DNA of 64,000 nucleotides, taken from the NCBI GenBank assembly GCA_017522785.1, contig JAFWYF010000007.1, positions 62,001 through 126,000 on the forward strand, given 5' to 3'. Within the stretch, counting starts at the first letter, position 1, and each line of letters opens with the position of its first letter. This document shows, in pieces, positions 18,604 through 27,894 of the stretch. A program made the translations under genes and the position numbers. This stretch comes from Bacteroidaceae bacterium. GTDB lineage: Bacteria > Bacteroidota > Bacteroidia > Bacteroidales > Bacteroidaceae. The notes below the pieces were generated by a model. That model made no database searches. It saw nothing but the letters and a program-made list of their open reading frames with translations, and was not told the origin of the DNA.

Positions 18604-20463
18604 ATGAAAAAAGTCGTTTTAATATTGTCGTTGGTTTTCTCCTTTGTGTTGGTAACAACTTGTTATTCTAGGGAAAAAGTATATCATGCATACGATTTTG
18701 GTATAGTTCCTAATACGGGTAAAGATATGACTAAGGCTATAGCCAAGGCCATTGATACCATCAAAAAAGAGCGTTCAGGTAAACCCGCAAAACTTTTATT
18801 TCAGGTGGGCGAGTACGATTTCTATCCCGAAAATGCCAATGTGCGAGAATACTATATATCTAACCACGACCAAGATAATCCAAAACTTGTGGCAATAGCC
18901 ATTGAAGGTGTAAAAAATCTGACTATAGCAGGTTATGATAATGACGAAGACGATGAAAACTGGTTCGACCCACAAGGAACAATTTTTATGATGAATGGTC
19001 GTATGCTTCCAATAGCAATGATTAATTGCGAGGGATGTCAGTTGGAGAATATACAAATAGATACACGTGTACCACAAATTACTCAAGCCGAAGTGCTCGA
19101 AAATGATACAGATAATGGTTTTATAACCTATCGTTTGGAGCCTACTGCCAATTATAAAATTGTAGATGGCCGTTTAGTTACATACGGAAGTAATTGGGAA
19201 CTTACTCCCCAAGCAGGAATTGCATTTGATGGTGCTACAGGACATCTGGTATATCGTACTAGCGATATTTGGGTTGGTGTAAATGATGTAAAAGAAGTTG
19301 AGTCGGGTGTCATTCGTGCTCCATGGAGAGATGCTCGTCTTGCTCCCGGCACATTCATAGCGTTACGCTCATACTATCGTCCTACTCCCGGAATATTTCT
19401 CTCAAATTGTAAAAATACAGATTTGGAGCATGTTGTAGTGCATTATGCCGAAGGTATGGGCTTGTTGGCACAAACTTGCGAGAATATAGATTTGGAATAT
19501 TTTGCTGTTGCACCTCGCAAATCCAGTGGGCGATATTATACAACTCAGGCCGATGCAACACATTTTTCGGGTTGTAAGGGTGTGATAAAATCTGAAAAAG
19601 GTTATTATTCGGGCATGATGGATGATGCTATAAACATTCATGGGACCTATTTACGTGTGGTACAACGTCTCGATGATTATACTTTAGTAGGTCGATATAT
19701 GCACAATCAGGCATACGGCTTTTATTGGGGAGGTGCCGGTGATTGTGTTCAGTTTGTACGTTCCGACGTGATGGAGATAACAGAGCAGAACAAAGTTGTA
19801 GATATCACTCCGTACGATAAAAAAGAGTTAGCCGGATGTCGCGAATTTAAGATAAAGTTCAAGAAACCTTTGCCTCAAGATATAGCAAACGGCAACTATG
19901 GAATTGAAAATCTCGAATGGACCCCCAAGGTGCTATTCTCCGACAATGTTGTAACAAATAACCGTGCTCGCGGTGCTTTGTTCAGTACACCTAAGCGCAC
20001 TGTTGTAGAGAATAATCTTTTCGACCACACATCGGGAACGGCAATTCTTTTATGTGGCGATTGTAATGGATGGTTCGAAACAGGTGCCTGTCGCGATGTC
20101 GTGATACGTAAGAACCGTTTTGTGAATGCACTTACAAATATGTTTCAATTTACAAATGGTATAATATCTATCTATCCTGAGATTCCCGACTTGGCATCAC
20201 AACAAAAATATTTTCATGGTGGAAAGGGAAAAGGTGTTCTAATAGAGGATAATATATTTGAAACATTTGATGCGCCCATTGTTTATGCAAAATCGCTCGA
20301 TGGTCTCATTTTTCGTAACAATAAAATCATTCAGAACAACGATTTTAAACCATTCCATTGGAACAACAAACGCTTTTTATTCGAAAAAGTAGTGAACTTT
20401 TCTATAAAGAATAACGAATTCGATGGCGGTTTCGATGAGAACAAAGACTTAGAATTGCGATAA
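18604..20463 (+). CDS. GH110 alpha-1,3-galactosidase
   Basis: 619 residues with a signal peptide (MKKVVLILSLVFSFVLVTTC); the Cys at 20 may make it a lipoprotein. The sequence is a right-handed parallel beta-helix and matches the GalA/GalB-type enzymes of Bacteroides: TPGIFLSNCKNTDLEHVVVH, then ADATH at 316-320 and MMDDAINIHG at 338-347, which carry the conserved acidic residues of the family. GH110 enzymes release terminal alpha-1,3-galactose from blood-group B or linear alpha-Gal glycans. The pseudouridine synthase gene follows after 4 bases. Galactose released could feed the galM-transporter-galK operon at 51.6-55.2 kb. Subfamily (branched versus linear substrate) is not decided here. Confidence 0.85.
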   Translation: MKKVVLILSLVFSFVLVTTCYSREKVYHAYDFGIVPNTGKDMTKAIAKAIDTIKKERSGKPAKLLFQVGEYDFYPENANVREYYISNHDQDNPKLVAIAIEGVKNLTIAGYDNDEDDENWFDPQGTIFMMNGRMLPIAMINCEGCQLENIQIDTRVPQITQAEVLENDTDNGFITYRLEPTANYKIVDGRLVTYGSNWELTPQAGIAFDGATGHLVYRTSDIWVGVNDVKEVESGVIRAPWRDARLAPGTFIALRSYYRPTPGIFLSNCKNTDLEHVVVHYAEGMGLLAQTCENIDLEYFAVAPRKSSGRYYTTQADATHFSGCKGVIKSEKGYYSGMMDDAINIHGTYLRVVQRLDDYTLVGRYMHNQAYGFYWGGAGDCVQFVRSDVMEITEQNKVVDITPYDKKELAGCREFKIKFKKPLPQDIANGNYGIENLEWTPKVLFSDNVVTNNRARGALFSTPKRTVVENNLFDHTSGTAILLCGDCNGWFETGACRDVVIRKNRFVNALTNMFQFTNGIISIYPEIPDLASQQKYFHGGKGKGVLIEDNIFETFDAPIVYAKSLDGLIFRNNKIIQNNDFKPFHWNNKRFLFEKVVNFSIKNNEFDGGFDENKDLELR

Positions 20464-20467
20464 TTCT

Positions 20468-22102
20468 ATGTTTCATAATTTTACATCTGATATTTCTACT
20501 GTTGAATTGCCAAAGCAGTTCAATAACCCGTTTCATTATCGGCCACATGCATTGTGTGTGCGTGCAGCCGATGAAGTTCGTAGTTTCTTGCTCTCGCATA
20601 GCGAATGGAGCAGTGAACTAGCTAAAGGAAAAATGTTTGGAGTGTTGGTCGTAAAAGATAATCATGAACAAATAGGCTTTCTTGCTGCTTTTTCGGGGTT
20701 GTTGAATGGCAAAAACAGATACTCTTATTTTGTTCCTGCTGTATATGACATGCTCGCTCCAGACGGTTATTTTAAATGCGAGGAGTCTTCTATAACAGAG
20801 ATAAACAGATGCATTGAAACGTTGCTGGAAAGTGCTGAGTATTGCGATGCAAAAAAAGCATACGAAGAGTGTGTCTGTACTGCGAATAAGGAACTCACCG
20901 AAATGCGTCGTAGCATGCAAGACGCAAAACGCTTGCGCAATGAAAAGCGTGCTTCAAAACTACTCACAGCAGATGAAAATTTACAACTAATTAACGAGAG
21001 TAGTTTTCAAAAAGCGGAACTGAAACGACTATCGAAACGTTGGCAGACAAGAATATATGAATATGAGCAACGAGTAAAGCAGATAGAGAAAAATATTGAC
21101 TCCTTAAAAGAGGAACGTAAGGTGCGTTCTGCAGCACTGCAAAAATGGCTTTTTAAACAGTTTGTGGTTCTTAATGCAAAAGGAGAAAGCAAATCTTTGT
21201 TGCAAATTTTCAATGATTTTTCGGGAACTTTACCACCCGCCGGGGCTGGCGAATGTGCTGCTCCTAAACTATTGCAGTTTGCCTATGCAAATGATATGCA
21301 ACCTATTTGTATGGCAGAATTCTGGGTTGGCGCATCTCCACTTGGTGAGGTTCGTCGCGATGGTTGTTTCTATGGCTCATGTAAGGGTAAATGCGAACCT
21401 ATTCTCGATTTTATGCTACGAGGATTGAACGTAGAAAGCACCTCTATAGAGAATGGTAGTGAACATGCCAAAGATATAAAAGTAGTTTACGAAGACGATT
21501 ATCTGCTGGTTGTCGATAAACCGTCCGGAATGTTATCTGTTCCCGGTATTGTTGGCGGTTGCTCGGTTCAAGATTTTTTGCGCCAACAAACATCCAATAA
21601 TAACATTTTTGTTGTTCATCGTTTGGATATGGCAACATCAGGCCTTTTGGTGGTAGCAAAAAATATAGAGATTTTTAAGGCTATGCAGGCTCTCTTTGCT
21701 CAAAGAAAAGTAACAAAAATGTATAAAGCCTTGCTCGAAGAGGAACCTGTTGCATGTAGCGGTATAATATCATTGCCGCTTGCTCCCGATTACATAAACC
21801 GTCCTCGTCAAATGGTTGATTTCGAAAAAGGCAAAGAGGCTGTAACTCGCTACGAAGTTCTAGATTATGTTGTTTATAATGGACAGAAACGTGTTCTTGT
21901 GGCACTTATTCCAGAAACAGGTCGCACACACCAGTTACGGGTGCATTGTGCACATCGGTTGGGGCTGAATTCACCTATCGTAGGCGATGAACTTTACGGA
22001 AAACCATGCGAACGGCTCATGCTTCATGCGTCAAATATCGCATTTATACACCCAATAACAGGTGAAAATATTATGCTCGAGAGTGAATTCAGTAATTTAT
22101 AA
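20468..22102 (+). CDS. RluA-family pseudouridine synthase with long N-terminal extension
   Basis: 544 residues. The catalytic half begins near residue 335 (VVYEDDYLLVVDKPSGMLSV) and contains the signature HRLDMATSGLLVVAK around residue 386, whose Asp is the nucleophile, then GRTHQLRVHCAH and DELYG. The first 330 residues are unusual: a globular start, then a coiled coil of about 90 residues (roughly 140-230), then a short Cys-containing segment (CFYGSCKGKCEP). The enzyme isomerises uridines in rRNA or tRNA. It converges with thiN, the two coding ends overlapping by 14 bases. Target RNA is unknown. Confidence 0.88.
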   Translation: MFHNFTSDISTVELPKQFNNPFHYRPHALCVRAADEVRSFLLSHSEWSSELAKGKMFGVLVVKDNHEQIGFLAAFSGLLNGKNRYSYFVPAVYDMLAPDGYFKCEESSITEINRCIETLLESAEYCDAKKAYEECVCTANKELTEMRRSMQDAKRLRNEKRASKLLTADENLQLINESSFQKAELKRLSKRWQTRIYEYEQRVKQIEKNIDSLKEERKVRSAALQKWLFKQFVVLNAKGESKSLLQIFNDFSGTLPPAGAGECAAPKLLQFAYANDMQPICMAEFWVGASPLGEVRRDGCFYGSCKGKCEPILDFMLRGLNVESTSIENGSEHAKDIKVVYEDDYLLVVDKPSGMLSVPGIVGGCSVQDFLRQQTSNNNIFVVHRLDMATSGLLVVAKNIEIFKAMQALFAQRKVTKMYKALLEEEPVACSGIISLPLAPDYINRPRQMVDFEKGKEAVTRYEVLDYVVYNGQKRVLVALIPETGRTHQLRVHCAHRLGLNSPIVGDELYGKPCERLMLHASNIAFIHPITGENIMLESEFSNL

Positions 22103-22712
22103 ATAGCAAATATTCTCCTTCGGCGTCAATTGTAAACTCATTTCCCATACACTCATTAAGTGTTCCTTGCCACCAATTTGTGAAATCGAAAATAGGATAT
22201 TTCAAACCTTTCGATGAAGAACCTTTTGCGGTGAAACTAAATATAGATATTTGTTGCCCGGGTGTAGATGGCATGGTGCATTTTCCTTTGCATGGAATAA
22301 ATACACCATAATCGGTAAAGGTGCGAACTTCTGCTCCCATTCTTGCATATTCTATCAAAAGACTGATATTTCCGAGTGTGTGGTCTTCGCGCTTTCCAGT
22401 TGCTCCAACAATGGCTATGCGATGTTTCCCTTGTGCCAAAAGAAATCTTACGGCTTTTGTCTGGTCGTTGCTCTCCTGTTCGTTTACGTGGTGTATTATG
22501 CTTGCATATTGCTGGCGAAATTCCTCTTTTAATGAATCGCCATCGCCAACAATAGCATCGGGTACTCTACCGGTTTCAATGTATCTGTTGGCGGCTCCGT
22601 CGCAGCATACGACATAAGGAGCATTTGCCAAAACTGTTTTGGGTGTTTCAGCTGTAGGATATTCTCCGTTTGCCAATATTACAGCATCGATATTTTTAAA
22701 ATTCTTAATCAC
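22089..22712 (-). CDS. thiN: Thiamine diphosphokinase
   Basis: 207 residues. Family motifs in order: CDGA at 37-40, GDGDSL at 56-61, QESNDQTKA at 79-87 and GKREDHTLGN at 106-115, which bind ATP and thiamine. It converts thiamine to thiamine diphosphate in the cytoplasm. It is the third gene of the TPP-riboswitch operon, 4 bases after pnuT, and completes the salvage route. Its 3' end overlaps that of the convergent pseudouridine synthase gene. Confidence 0.93.
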   Translation of the reverse strand: MIKNFKNIDAVILANGEYPTAETPKTVLANAPYVVCCDGAANRYIETGRVPDAIVGDGDSLKEEFRQQYASIIHHVNEQESNDQTKAVRFLLAQGKHRIAIVGATGKREDHTLGNISLLIEYARMGAEVRTFTDYGVFIPCKGKCTMPSTPGQQISIFSFTAKGSSSKGLKYPIFDFTNWWQGTLNECMGNEFTIDAEGEYLLFINY

Positions 22713-22716
22713 TTTG

Positions 22717-23301
22717 TCAATTTTTTGTTGCTATCATTGTCGCCCAATTACGATAGCCAAAGATAGCGATAATTGCATAAACGGCATATAGAGCCGATGT
22801 AAAATATAACTCTTTGTATATATATAATCCTACACAAACAACATCCACAATAATCCACACCATCCATTGTTCTATGTATTTTCGGGCAAGCATATACATT
22901 CCTATAATGCTAAGTGCAGTTGTGAAGGCGTCGGAGTAGGGTACATTGCTGTCTGTGAATGTAATTAATATCCATGTAATCAAGGCCCATGTAACAAAAA
23001 AGAGCATTGATAGCCATATACCGCTTTTATACGGTATATGGCCAATTGTCAATTCTTGTTGTTTCCTATTACTGCTGAATAATTCAAACCCATATTTCCA
23101 CGATGCCCAGCCATATATGGCAATGAGCAGATAGTAGACATTTATACCAAAATCGGCATATAACCCGGCATCGTAGTATATGAACAGATATATTGCCGGC
23201 ATAATAATGCTTGTAATCCATAAATTTATGCTTGCATTATATTCTTGCCACAAATAAATGAGTCCAACTATGGTTCCAATTATCTCTAAAGTAATATCCA
23301 T
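22717..23301 (-). CDS. pnuT: PnuC-family transporter, predicted thiamine importer PnuT
   Basis: 194 residues with about seven hydrophobic segments and the PnuC layout (IIGTIVGLIYLWQEY; NVYYLLIAIYGWASWKYGF; YIEQWMVWIIVDVVCVGLY). PnuC relatives carry nicotinamide riboside, but the paralogues behind TPP riboswitches in Bacteroides are thiamine transporters (PnuT). Here the gene lies between a TonB-dependent receptor (12 bases upstream) and thiN (4 bases downstream) under a TPP riboswitch, so thiamine is the likely substrate. Confidence 0.88.
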   Translation of the reverse strand: MDITLEIIGTIVGLIYLWQEYNASINLWITSIIMPAIYLFIYYDAGLYADFGINVYYLLIAIYGWASWKYGFELFSSNRKQQELTIGHIPYKSGIWLSMLFFVTWALITWILITFTDSNVPYSDAFTTALSIIGMYMLARKYIEQWMVWIIVDVVCVGLYIYKELYFTSALYAVYAIIAIFGYRNWATMIATKN

Positions 23302-23312
23302 CTTTTAATACA

Positions 23313-25547
23313 TTAAAAGTTAATCGATATATGTCCCATCATGTTTATGCCTGCTTGTGCCGCATATCCAGAATAGTTGTAACGAACTTTTTCCGCTCCA
23401 TCGAAATAGAAACCACTGCCGGCATATCCATTATTCTCGTACTCCTCGTCAAATATGTTGTAAATATTAAATCCAACAGTTATATCTTTTATATTACGCA
23501 ACTTAAATGTATAAGACATATATAAGTTGCTTACAAAATATGCATCCAATTTGCAATCCTCTTGTTTCGCGTTGCTCATATACTGTTTGCCAACATATTG
23601 CGAGTGTAAAGATAACGAAATACCTTTGTAGGCATAACCGAAAATGTTGTTGAAAATAATGTCAGGCGAAAAGGCTATAGGTGTGTCGCCATGCTCTATT
23701 TTCCATTGTGTGCCACTAGCATCTTCGTCTTCATAAAGAATCTCAGTGAAGTTTTTTATCTTGTTACGGCTCAATGTGGCATTTACATCCCATGAGAAAC
23801 CAAATTTAGTTTCAATTCCACCCATCAGCTCTATTCCTGCGCGATAGCTGTCGGGTACATTATCTGCCATAGCTTCGCCAATCTCATTCAATTCGCCGGT
23901 AAGCACTAACTGGTCCTTGTATTTCATGTAGTATATATTTGCTCCTGCATGTAGCCATGAATTTCTGAATAGATATCCCAGCTCATAATCCATCAGAGTC
24001 TCATGGCGTGGATGTTCTGTGAACTTGCCATCGGTGTAGTTGTTGCGGGTTGGCTCTTTATGTGCCATGCTGAATGAACCAAAAACTCTGTTGTGGTTAT
24101 CTATTTGCCAAGATAGTCCGGCTTTTGGGTTAAAGAAATCGAAGTGTTCATTAACATCGAGCCTTTGTAGTCCATCGTTGCTTACACTGTTCCATTTGTC
24201 GTTGAAACCTTTTATCTTGTAATCGATATGTCTGTATTGTAGGTCTACATATACATTTACACCTTTTGCCAATAGGTAATCGGCCTTAATAAATATATTA
24301 CCATCGTTTTTAGTTCCTTTGTTGCGGTAATATTCGTGATTGGCATTTAGGTCGCCTATGTAGTTTTTTACCCACAATACATTTCCAAAATGGTCGCCAT
24401 TGTATCGGTTGTATGCACCTCCTAAGGTTGTGTTTATTCTATCGTTTTTATAATTGATAGAGAATATTCCTCCACCGAAATGGTTGTCCATCGCTTTTTT
24501 GCGAACAAGGTCGCTCTTCTTTGTCTCTTCGCCATTGAGCATAAATGGTTGTAATCCATACTCTATCAAGTTACGATTTCCTTTATACTCTTGGTAATAA
24601 CCATCTCCTTTTGTGTAGTGTAGTCCGCCACTTATGCTCCAATTGTTGTTGAAATGGTGGTCCATGAGCAACTGATAATTGGTTTGCACGTAATTGTCGG
24701 TTTGGTCCTTGTAATAGTGGTCTTTGCCGTTCTCATCGGTGAACATATACCCGCAGCTGTTGTAACGACGTCCATACAGTTTCATATCCTTTTTCGACGC
24801 GTAGTTCCATGCGTGGTATGTCTTTTCATCGCCCGAAAAGGTAATCAGACGCACAGAACTCTTTTCGCCATACCATGCACCTTGCATGTAATACGACTTC
24901 AGTTCGGCCGATGCTCGTTTTATATAACCATCGCTCTCTATGTTCGATAGTCGTGCATCGAAAGACCAATGTTCTTTAATTAAACCGGTTCCAACCTTCA
25001 CAGTCTCTTTGTGTGTTCCAAATGAGCCGAGCGAGGCATTGAATTCTGCGTATGGCTTTTGCGCAAAATTTGTTGTTTTCAGGTTTATGCTTGCGCCAAA
25101 TGAACCTGCGCCGTTGGTCGATGTTCCAACACCACGTTGTATCTGCACATCCTTTACCGATGATGCCATGTCGGGCAGGTTTACCCAAAAAACAGTATGG
25201 CTTTCGGCATCGTTAATAGGTATTCCGTTTGCCGTTACATTTATACGTGTGCCATCTGTTCCTCGAACACGCAGGGTAGTGTACCCAATTCCGGCTCCGG
25301 CATCACTCGTTGTAATGGCACTAGGAGTCATACTTATCAAATAGGGGAAATCGACTCCGGTGTTGTAAGTTTTTAACTCTTTGCTCTCTATGTTTGTGTA
25401 GGCGATGGGGGTTGTCTCTGTCGCTCTTGTCGATAGTATTTCCACCTCCTGCAGGCCATAGACTTGCAAACTGTCTCTCTTCTCTGTTTGTGCGTAAACA
25501 GAGAGCGTTGCCAATGCAAGGCAACCAAGCAATGTCTTCTTTTTCAT
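23313..25547 (-). CDS. TonB-dependent outer-membrane receptor, predicted thiamine uptake
   Basis: 744 residues with signal peptide MKKKTLLGCLALATLSVYAQ. The plug domain starts near residue 30 (VYGLQEVEILSTRA) and continues VRGTDGTRINVTANGIPIND and VQIQRGVGTSTNGAGSFGASI. A 22-strand barrel follows, with the terminal strand ending HISINF. There is no carboxypeptidase-like SusC extension, so it is a short vitamin/siderophore-type receptor. The TPP riboswitch directly upstream and the pnuT-thiN genes downstream indicate thiamine or its phosphates as substrate, powered by TonB-ExbBD. Confidence 0.92.
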   Translation of the reverse strand: MKKKTLLGCLALATLSVYAQTEKRDSLQVYGLQEVEILSTRATETTPIAYTNIESKELKTYNTGVDFPYLISMTPSAITTSDAGAGIGYTTLRVRGTDGTRINVTANGIPINDAESHTVFWVNLPDMASSVKDVQIQRGVGTSTNGAGSFGASINLKTTNFAQKPYAEFNASLGSFGTHKETVKVGTGLIKEHWSFDARLSNIESDGYIKRASAELKSYYMQGAWYGEKSSVRLITFSGDEKTYHAWNYASKKDMKLYGRRYNSCGYMFTDENGKDHYYKDQTDNYVQTNYQLLMDHHFNNNWSISGGLHYTKGDGYYQEYKGNRNLIEYGLQPFMLNGEETKKSDLVRKKAMDNHFGGGIFSINYKNDRINTTLGGAYNRYNGDHFGNVLWVKNYIGDLNANHEYYRNKGTKNDGNIFIKADYLLAKGVNVYVDLQYRHIDYKIKGFNDKWNSVSNDGLQRLDVNEHFDFFNPKAGLSWQIDNHNRVFGSFSMAHKEPTRNNYTDGKFTEHPRHETLMDYELGYLFRNSWLHAGANIYYMKYKDQLVLTGELNEIGEAMADNVPDSYRAGIELMGGIETKFGFSWDVNATLSRNKIKNFTEILYEDEDASGTQWKIEHGDTPIAFSPDIIFNNIFGYAYKGISLSLHSQYVGKQYMSNAKQEDCKLDAYFVSNLYMSYTFKLRNIKDITVGFNIYNIFDEEYENNGYAGSGFYFDGAEKVRYNYSGYAAQAGINMMGHISINF

Positions 25548-25669
25548 TGCAATTCCAAAATTTTATTGGAGTCGAAGGGACAAAAAAAGAAATCCTCCAA
25601 ACTCCGTGGTTAAACAGAAAATGGGGATTTTTCCTGTATGTAGCACAGTGTGCGCACAAAGTACTACTA

Positions 25670-25742
25670 AATTCCTACGCCGGCATTATCCGGATCAGGT
25701 TCTTGGGTATGATCTCAGCCCATGTATTAAGGCACCCCGTAT
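25670..25742 (-). ncRNA. TPP (THI-box) riboswitch
   Basis: Read on the minus strand, the conserved elements come in order: GGGGTGCC, GGGCTGAGATCATACCC, GAACCTGATC, then CGGATAATGCCGGCGTAGG. These are the P2/P3 pyrimidine-sensing and P4/P5 pyrophosphate-sensing parts of the thiamine diphosphate aptamer. It precedes the TonB receptor start by about 120 bases and should repress the receptor-pnuT-thiN operon when TPP is plentiful. Confidence 0.97.
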
Positions 25743-25754
25743 TTGAAATCGGTG

Positions 25755-25762
25755 CAAAGATA
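25755..25762 (-). promoter_or_regulatory. -7 box of the thiamine operon
   Basis: Reads TATCTTTG on the minus strand, about 13 bases before the riboswitch aptamer. A weak CTTG lies at the -33 region with a 22-base spacer. Confidence 0.55.
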
Positions 25763-25803
25763 TGCAAATAATTCTTACTTGTTACAAGCAAATGATATTT
25801 TTT

Positions 25804-26178
25804 TTAGAATTTACGAAATTGGAGCTTCACTTCTTTCGATTGTAAAATCATTCCACTACGGTTTAGATGCAAAACCTCGAAACGCTCATCCTCGGCATTA
25901 AATATTCCATATTCGCTTAACGATGAGCCTTTTGCATGTATCATTTGAACGAAAAGAGAGTCGCCGGTATGTTGAAAACGACCAAACGCAGTGCCAATCT
26001 GAATTAAATCCAACTGTACTCGCCAAAACAGGCTTTGTTCCTTAGTGTTCTCTATTTGACCATCGCTATGAGCAATCTCCATCAGCTTCCAGAAACCACC
26101 TAAATCGCCATTTTGGTCCTCTTTTTGACAACTGCAGATTGTTGCTACGATTATGAGTATATATACAAATTTTTTCAT
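25804..26178 (-). CDS. Lipocalin-like (DUF4488-type) lipoprotein
   Basis: 124 residues. Signal peptide with lipobox TICSC, so the acylated Cys is at about residue 17. The mature part reads like a small lipocalin-like barrel: GGFWKLMEIAHSDGQ at the start, then GRFQHTGDSLFVQMIH and EDERFEVLHLN. The gene begins 3 bases after the Wzi-family gene and is surely co-transcribed with it. The ligand is unknown. Confidence 0.7.
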   Translation of the reverse strand: MKKFVYILIIVATICSCQKEDQNGDLGGFWKLMEIAHSDGQIENTKEQSLFWRVQLDLIQIGTAFGRFQHTGDSLFVQMIHAKGSSLSEYGIFNAEDERFEVLHLNRSGMILQSKEVKLQFRKF

Positions 26179-26181
26179 CGT

Positions 26182-27663
26182 CTACTTTTTGAAAATATCT
26201 ATTATTCCTCTTTTGCTTATAGTGAGCATGCCTGCATAGTTGTCGCCATATAATTCTCCTTTGTCAAATGCAAACGATGCCTTCACATCAAATCCTTTTA
26301 AGAAATGGGGTTTATATGTAATCTCCAACATCCCCGACGTATTATTCTTAATCTCTGTAAAAGGGTTCTTGTATGTACCCCAATTGTTTGAGTGAGTTAG
26401 TAACACTCTGTAGCCAAGATAACTTAGTGGCTCTCCCTCTATACCAATGTGAAAAGCCTCTAAACGGTTATTGTAACAAGTTAGTACACCGTCGGTGTTG
26501 TATATGGGCGATGTTACAAGCGGTGTTCCTATTATCATTCCATAATTGAACCAACCGTTGTAGAATCCATGTGTATAGTTTGAGTCTCCACAACTTATTT
26601 GGTCGGGTATGTCGCTTGTAGTGTCATGATATATTGGTCCACCATGGTTCTTAAGGTTAAAGTACTCCAATGCAACTCCTTTAACCCATTTGCAATTCTT
26701 CAAGGTAAGTTCAATACCTACAAGTTGCTCGGTCCAAATGCCATATTCCCAGAACATTTGCGAATGGTCCTCGAATGTATGTTCGTAATAGGTACTCAAA
26801 AGCCAATCTTTTTCGTGCCATTTAAATGCCAGATAGTAACTTCCTAAATGGTTGCCTGCTACATTCGCTTGGTCGGCACCGCCGTATTGGCTATCTCCCC
26901 TTCCCGGTATCAAAATCAACAGATAATCTTTGAAACGAGTAGGGTTTGTCATAGTCTCTCCCTCTTTATTTAAGTGGTTATATGATGTGCCACCAAACTG
27001 TGCAACCATGTGAACACCACCTTCGAATGTGAGTGGAAACTTCTTCTCGTTTCCAAACTTTCCAAATAGGGCTTTTGAGTGGTATCGTACTCCGGTTGTG
27101 TATGAGTTGCCTTTTACTACAAAATCTTCTTGCCAATTACCATCGCTGAACCATCCATAGGCCAAATGTCCTCGCAGAGTGAACCATCCATTTGTTCTAA
27201 ATATATCCCAATATTCCGGAACTTCCAAACGAATCTGTGGTATGGGTCGTGCATTGCCACTTTCGGTAAGTCCACCGGTGCTCAATCTATGGTTCTTTAA
27301 TGGCGCCCAGCGCTCTTTTTGTCCCATAGACAAGGTGAACATCTTCCAACTGACATCGGCAAACGCTTGCTGTATATATACTGTCGATGTGTGGTTCTTT
27401 GTCGATATAAAATCTATTCCACAATTGATGCTCCAATCGCTGTTTCCAAATTTGTAATCTCCGGCTAATCCTGCACGAATATAACCACTTGAGTTCTCTT
27501 GGCTCATAATTCCTTGACGGTTCGATATGTGCCAAAATGGAGCATAGTCGCCACTACCGGCATTACCGCTCAATTCTACGTTGTATGAAAGATTTTGTGC
27601 TGTCGCATTGCCAATAGTCATAGATACTAAAAGCAAAAACAAGTATTTTTTTATTTTCAGCAT
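26182..27663 (-). CDS. Wzi-family capsule-assembly outer-membrane protein
   Basis: 493 residues with signal peptide MLKIKKYLFLLLVSMTIGNATA. The mature protein is a beta-barrel with aromatic girdles; GSGDYAPFWHISNRQGIMS near the N-terminus, the SMGQKERWAPL stretch and SGNARPIPQIRLEVPEYW are typical of the Wzi family in Bacteroidota. Wzi anchors or organises surface capsular polysaccharide in enterobacteria; here no capsule genes are nearby. Promoter elements at 27692-27722 fit its start. Confidence 0.85.
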   Translation of the reverse strand: MLKIKKYLFLLLVSMTIGNATAQNLSYNVELSGNAGSGDYAPFWHISNRQGIMSQENSSGYIRAGLAGDYKFGNSDWSINCGIDFISTKNHTSTVYIQQAFADVSWKMFTLSMGQKERWAPLKNHRLSTGGLTESGNARPIPQIRLEVPEYWDIFRTNGWFTLRGHLAYGWFSDGNWQEDFVVKGNSYTTGVRYHSKALFGKFGNEKKFPLTFEGGVHMVAQFGGTSYNHLNKEGETMTNPTRFKDYLLILIPGRGDSQYGGADQANVAGNHLGSYYLAFKWHEKDWLLSTYYEHTFEDHSQMFWEYGIWTEQLVGIELTLKNCKWVKGVALEYFNLKNHGGPIYHDTTSDIPDQISCGDSNYTHGFYNGWFNYGMIIGTPLVTSPIYNTDGVLTCYNNRLEAFHIGIEGEPLSYLGYRVLLTHSNNWGTYKNPFTEIKNNTSGMLEITYKPHFLKGFDVKASFAFDKGELYGDNYAGMLTISKRGIIDIFKK

Positions 27664-27691
27664 AATAATATTTTGCCCTAAAATTGCAGTG

Positions 27692-27722
27692 CAAAATTAA
27701 AGAAAATATGGTGTTGCACAAA
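27692..27722 (-). promoter_or_regulatory. Bacteroidota-type promoter of the Wzi-family gene
   Basis: On the minus strand TTTG (27719-27722), a 19-base spacer, then TAATTTTG (27692-27699), 29 bases before the ATG. Confidence 0.6.
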
Positions 27723-27833
27723 ATAATATAACCGTTAATACATGGCAATTAATAACATAATGCTCTCGTTGCGTATATTCAACAAACATCAATGTTAAGA
27801 AAATGTATAAAATCCTCTCTTGATAAAAAGTAA

Positions 27834-27865
27834 TTTGGTGAAATGGATGATATGAATTATCTTCG
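27834..27865 (+). promoter_or_regulatory. Bacteroidota-type promoter of ribE
   Basis: TTTG at 27834-27837, a 20-base spacer, then TATCTTCG at 27858-27865, 30 bases before the ATG. Confidence 0.6.
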
Positions 27866-27894
27866 CACACGTAAATATTTAAACAACATAATAT

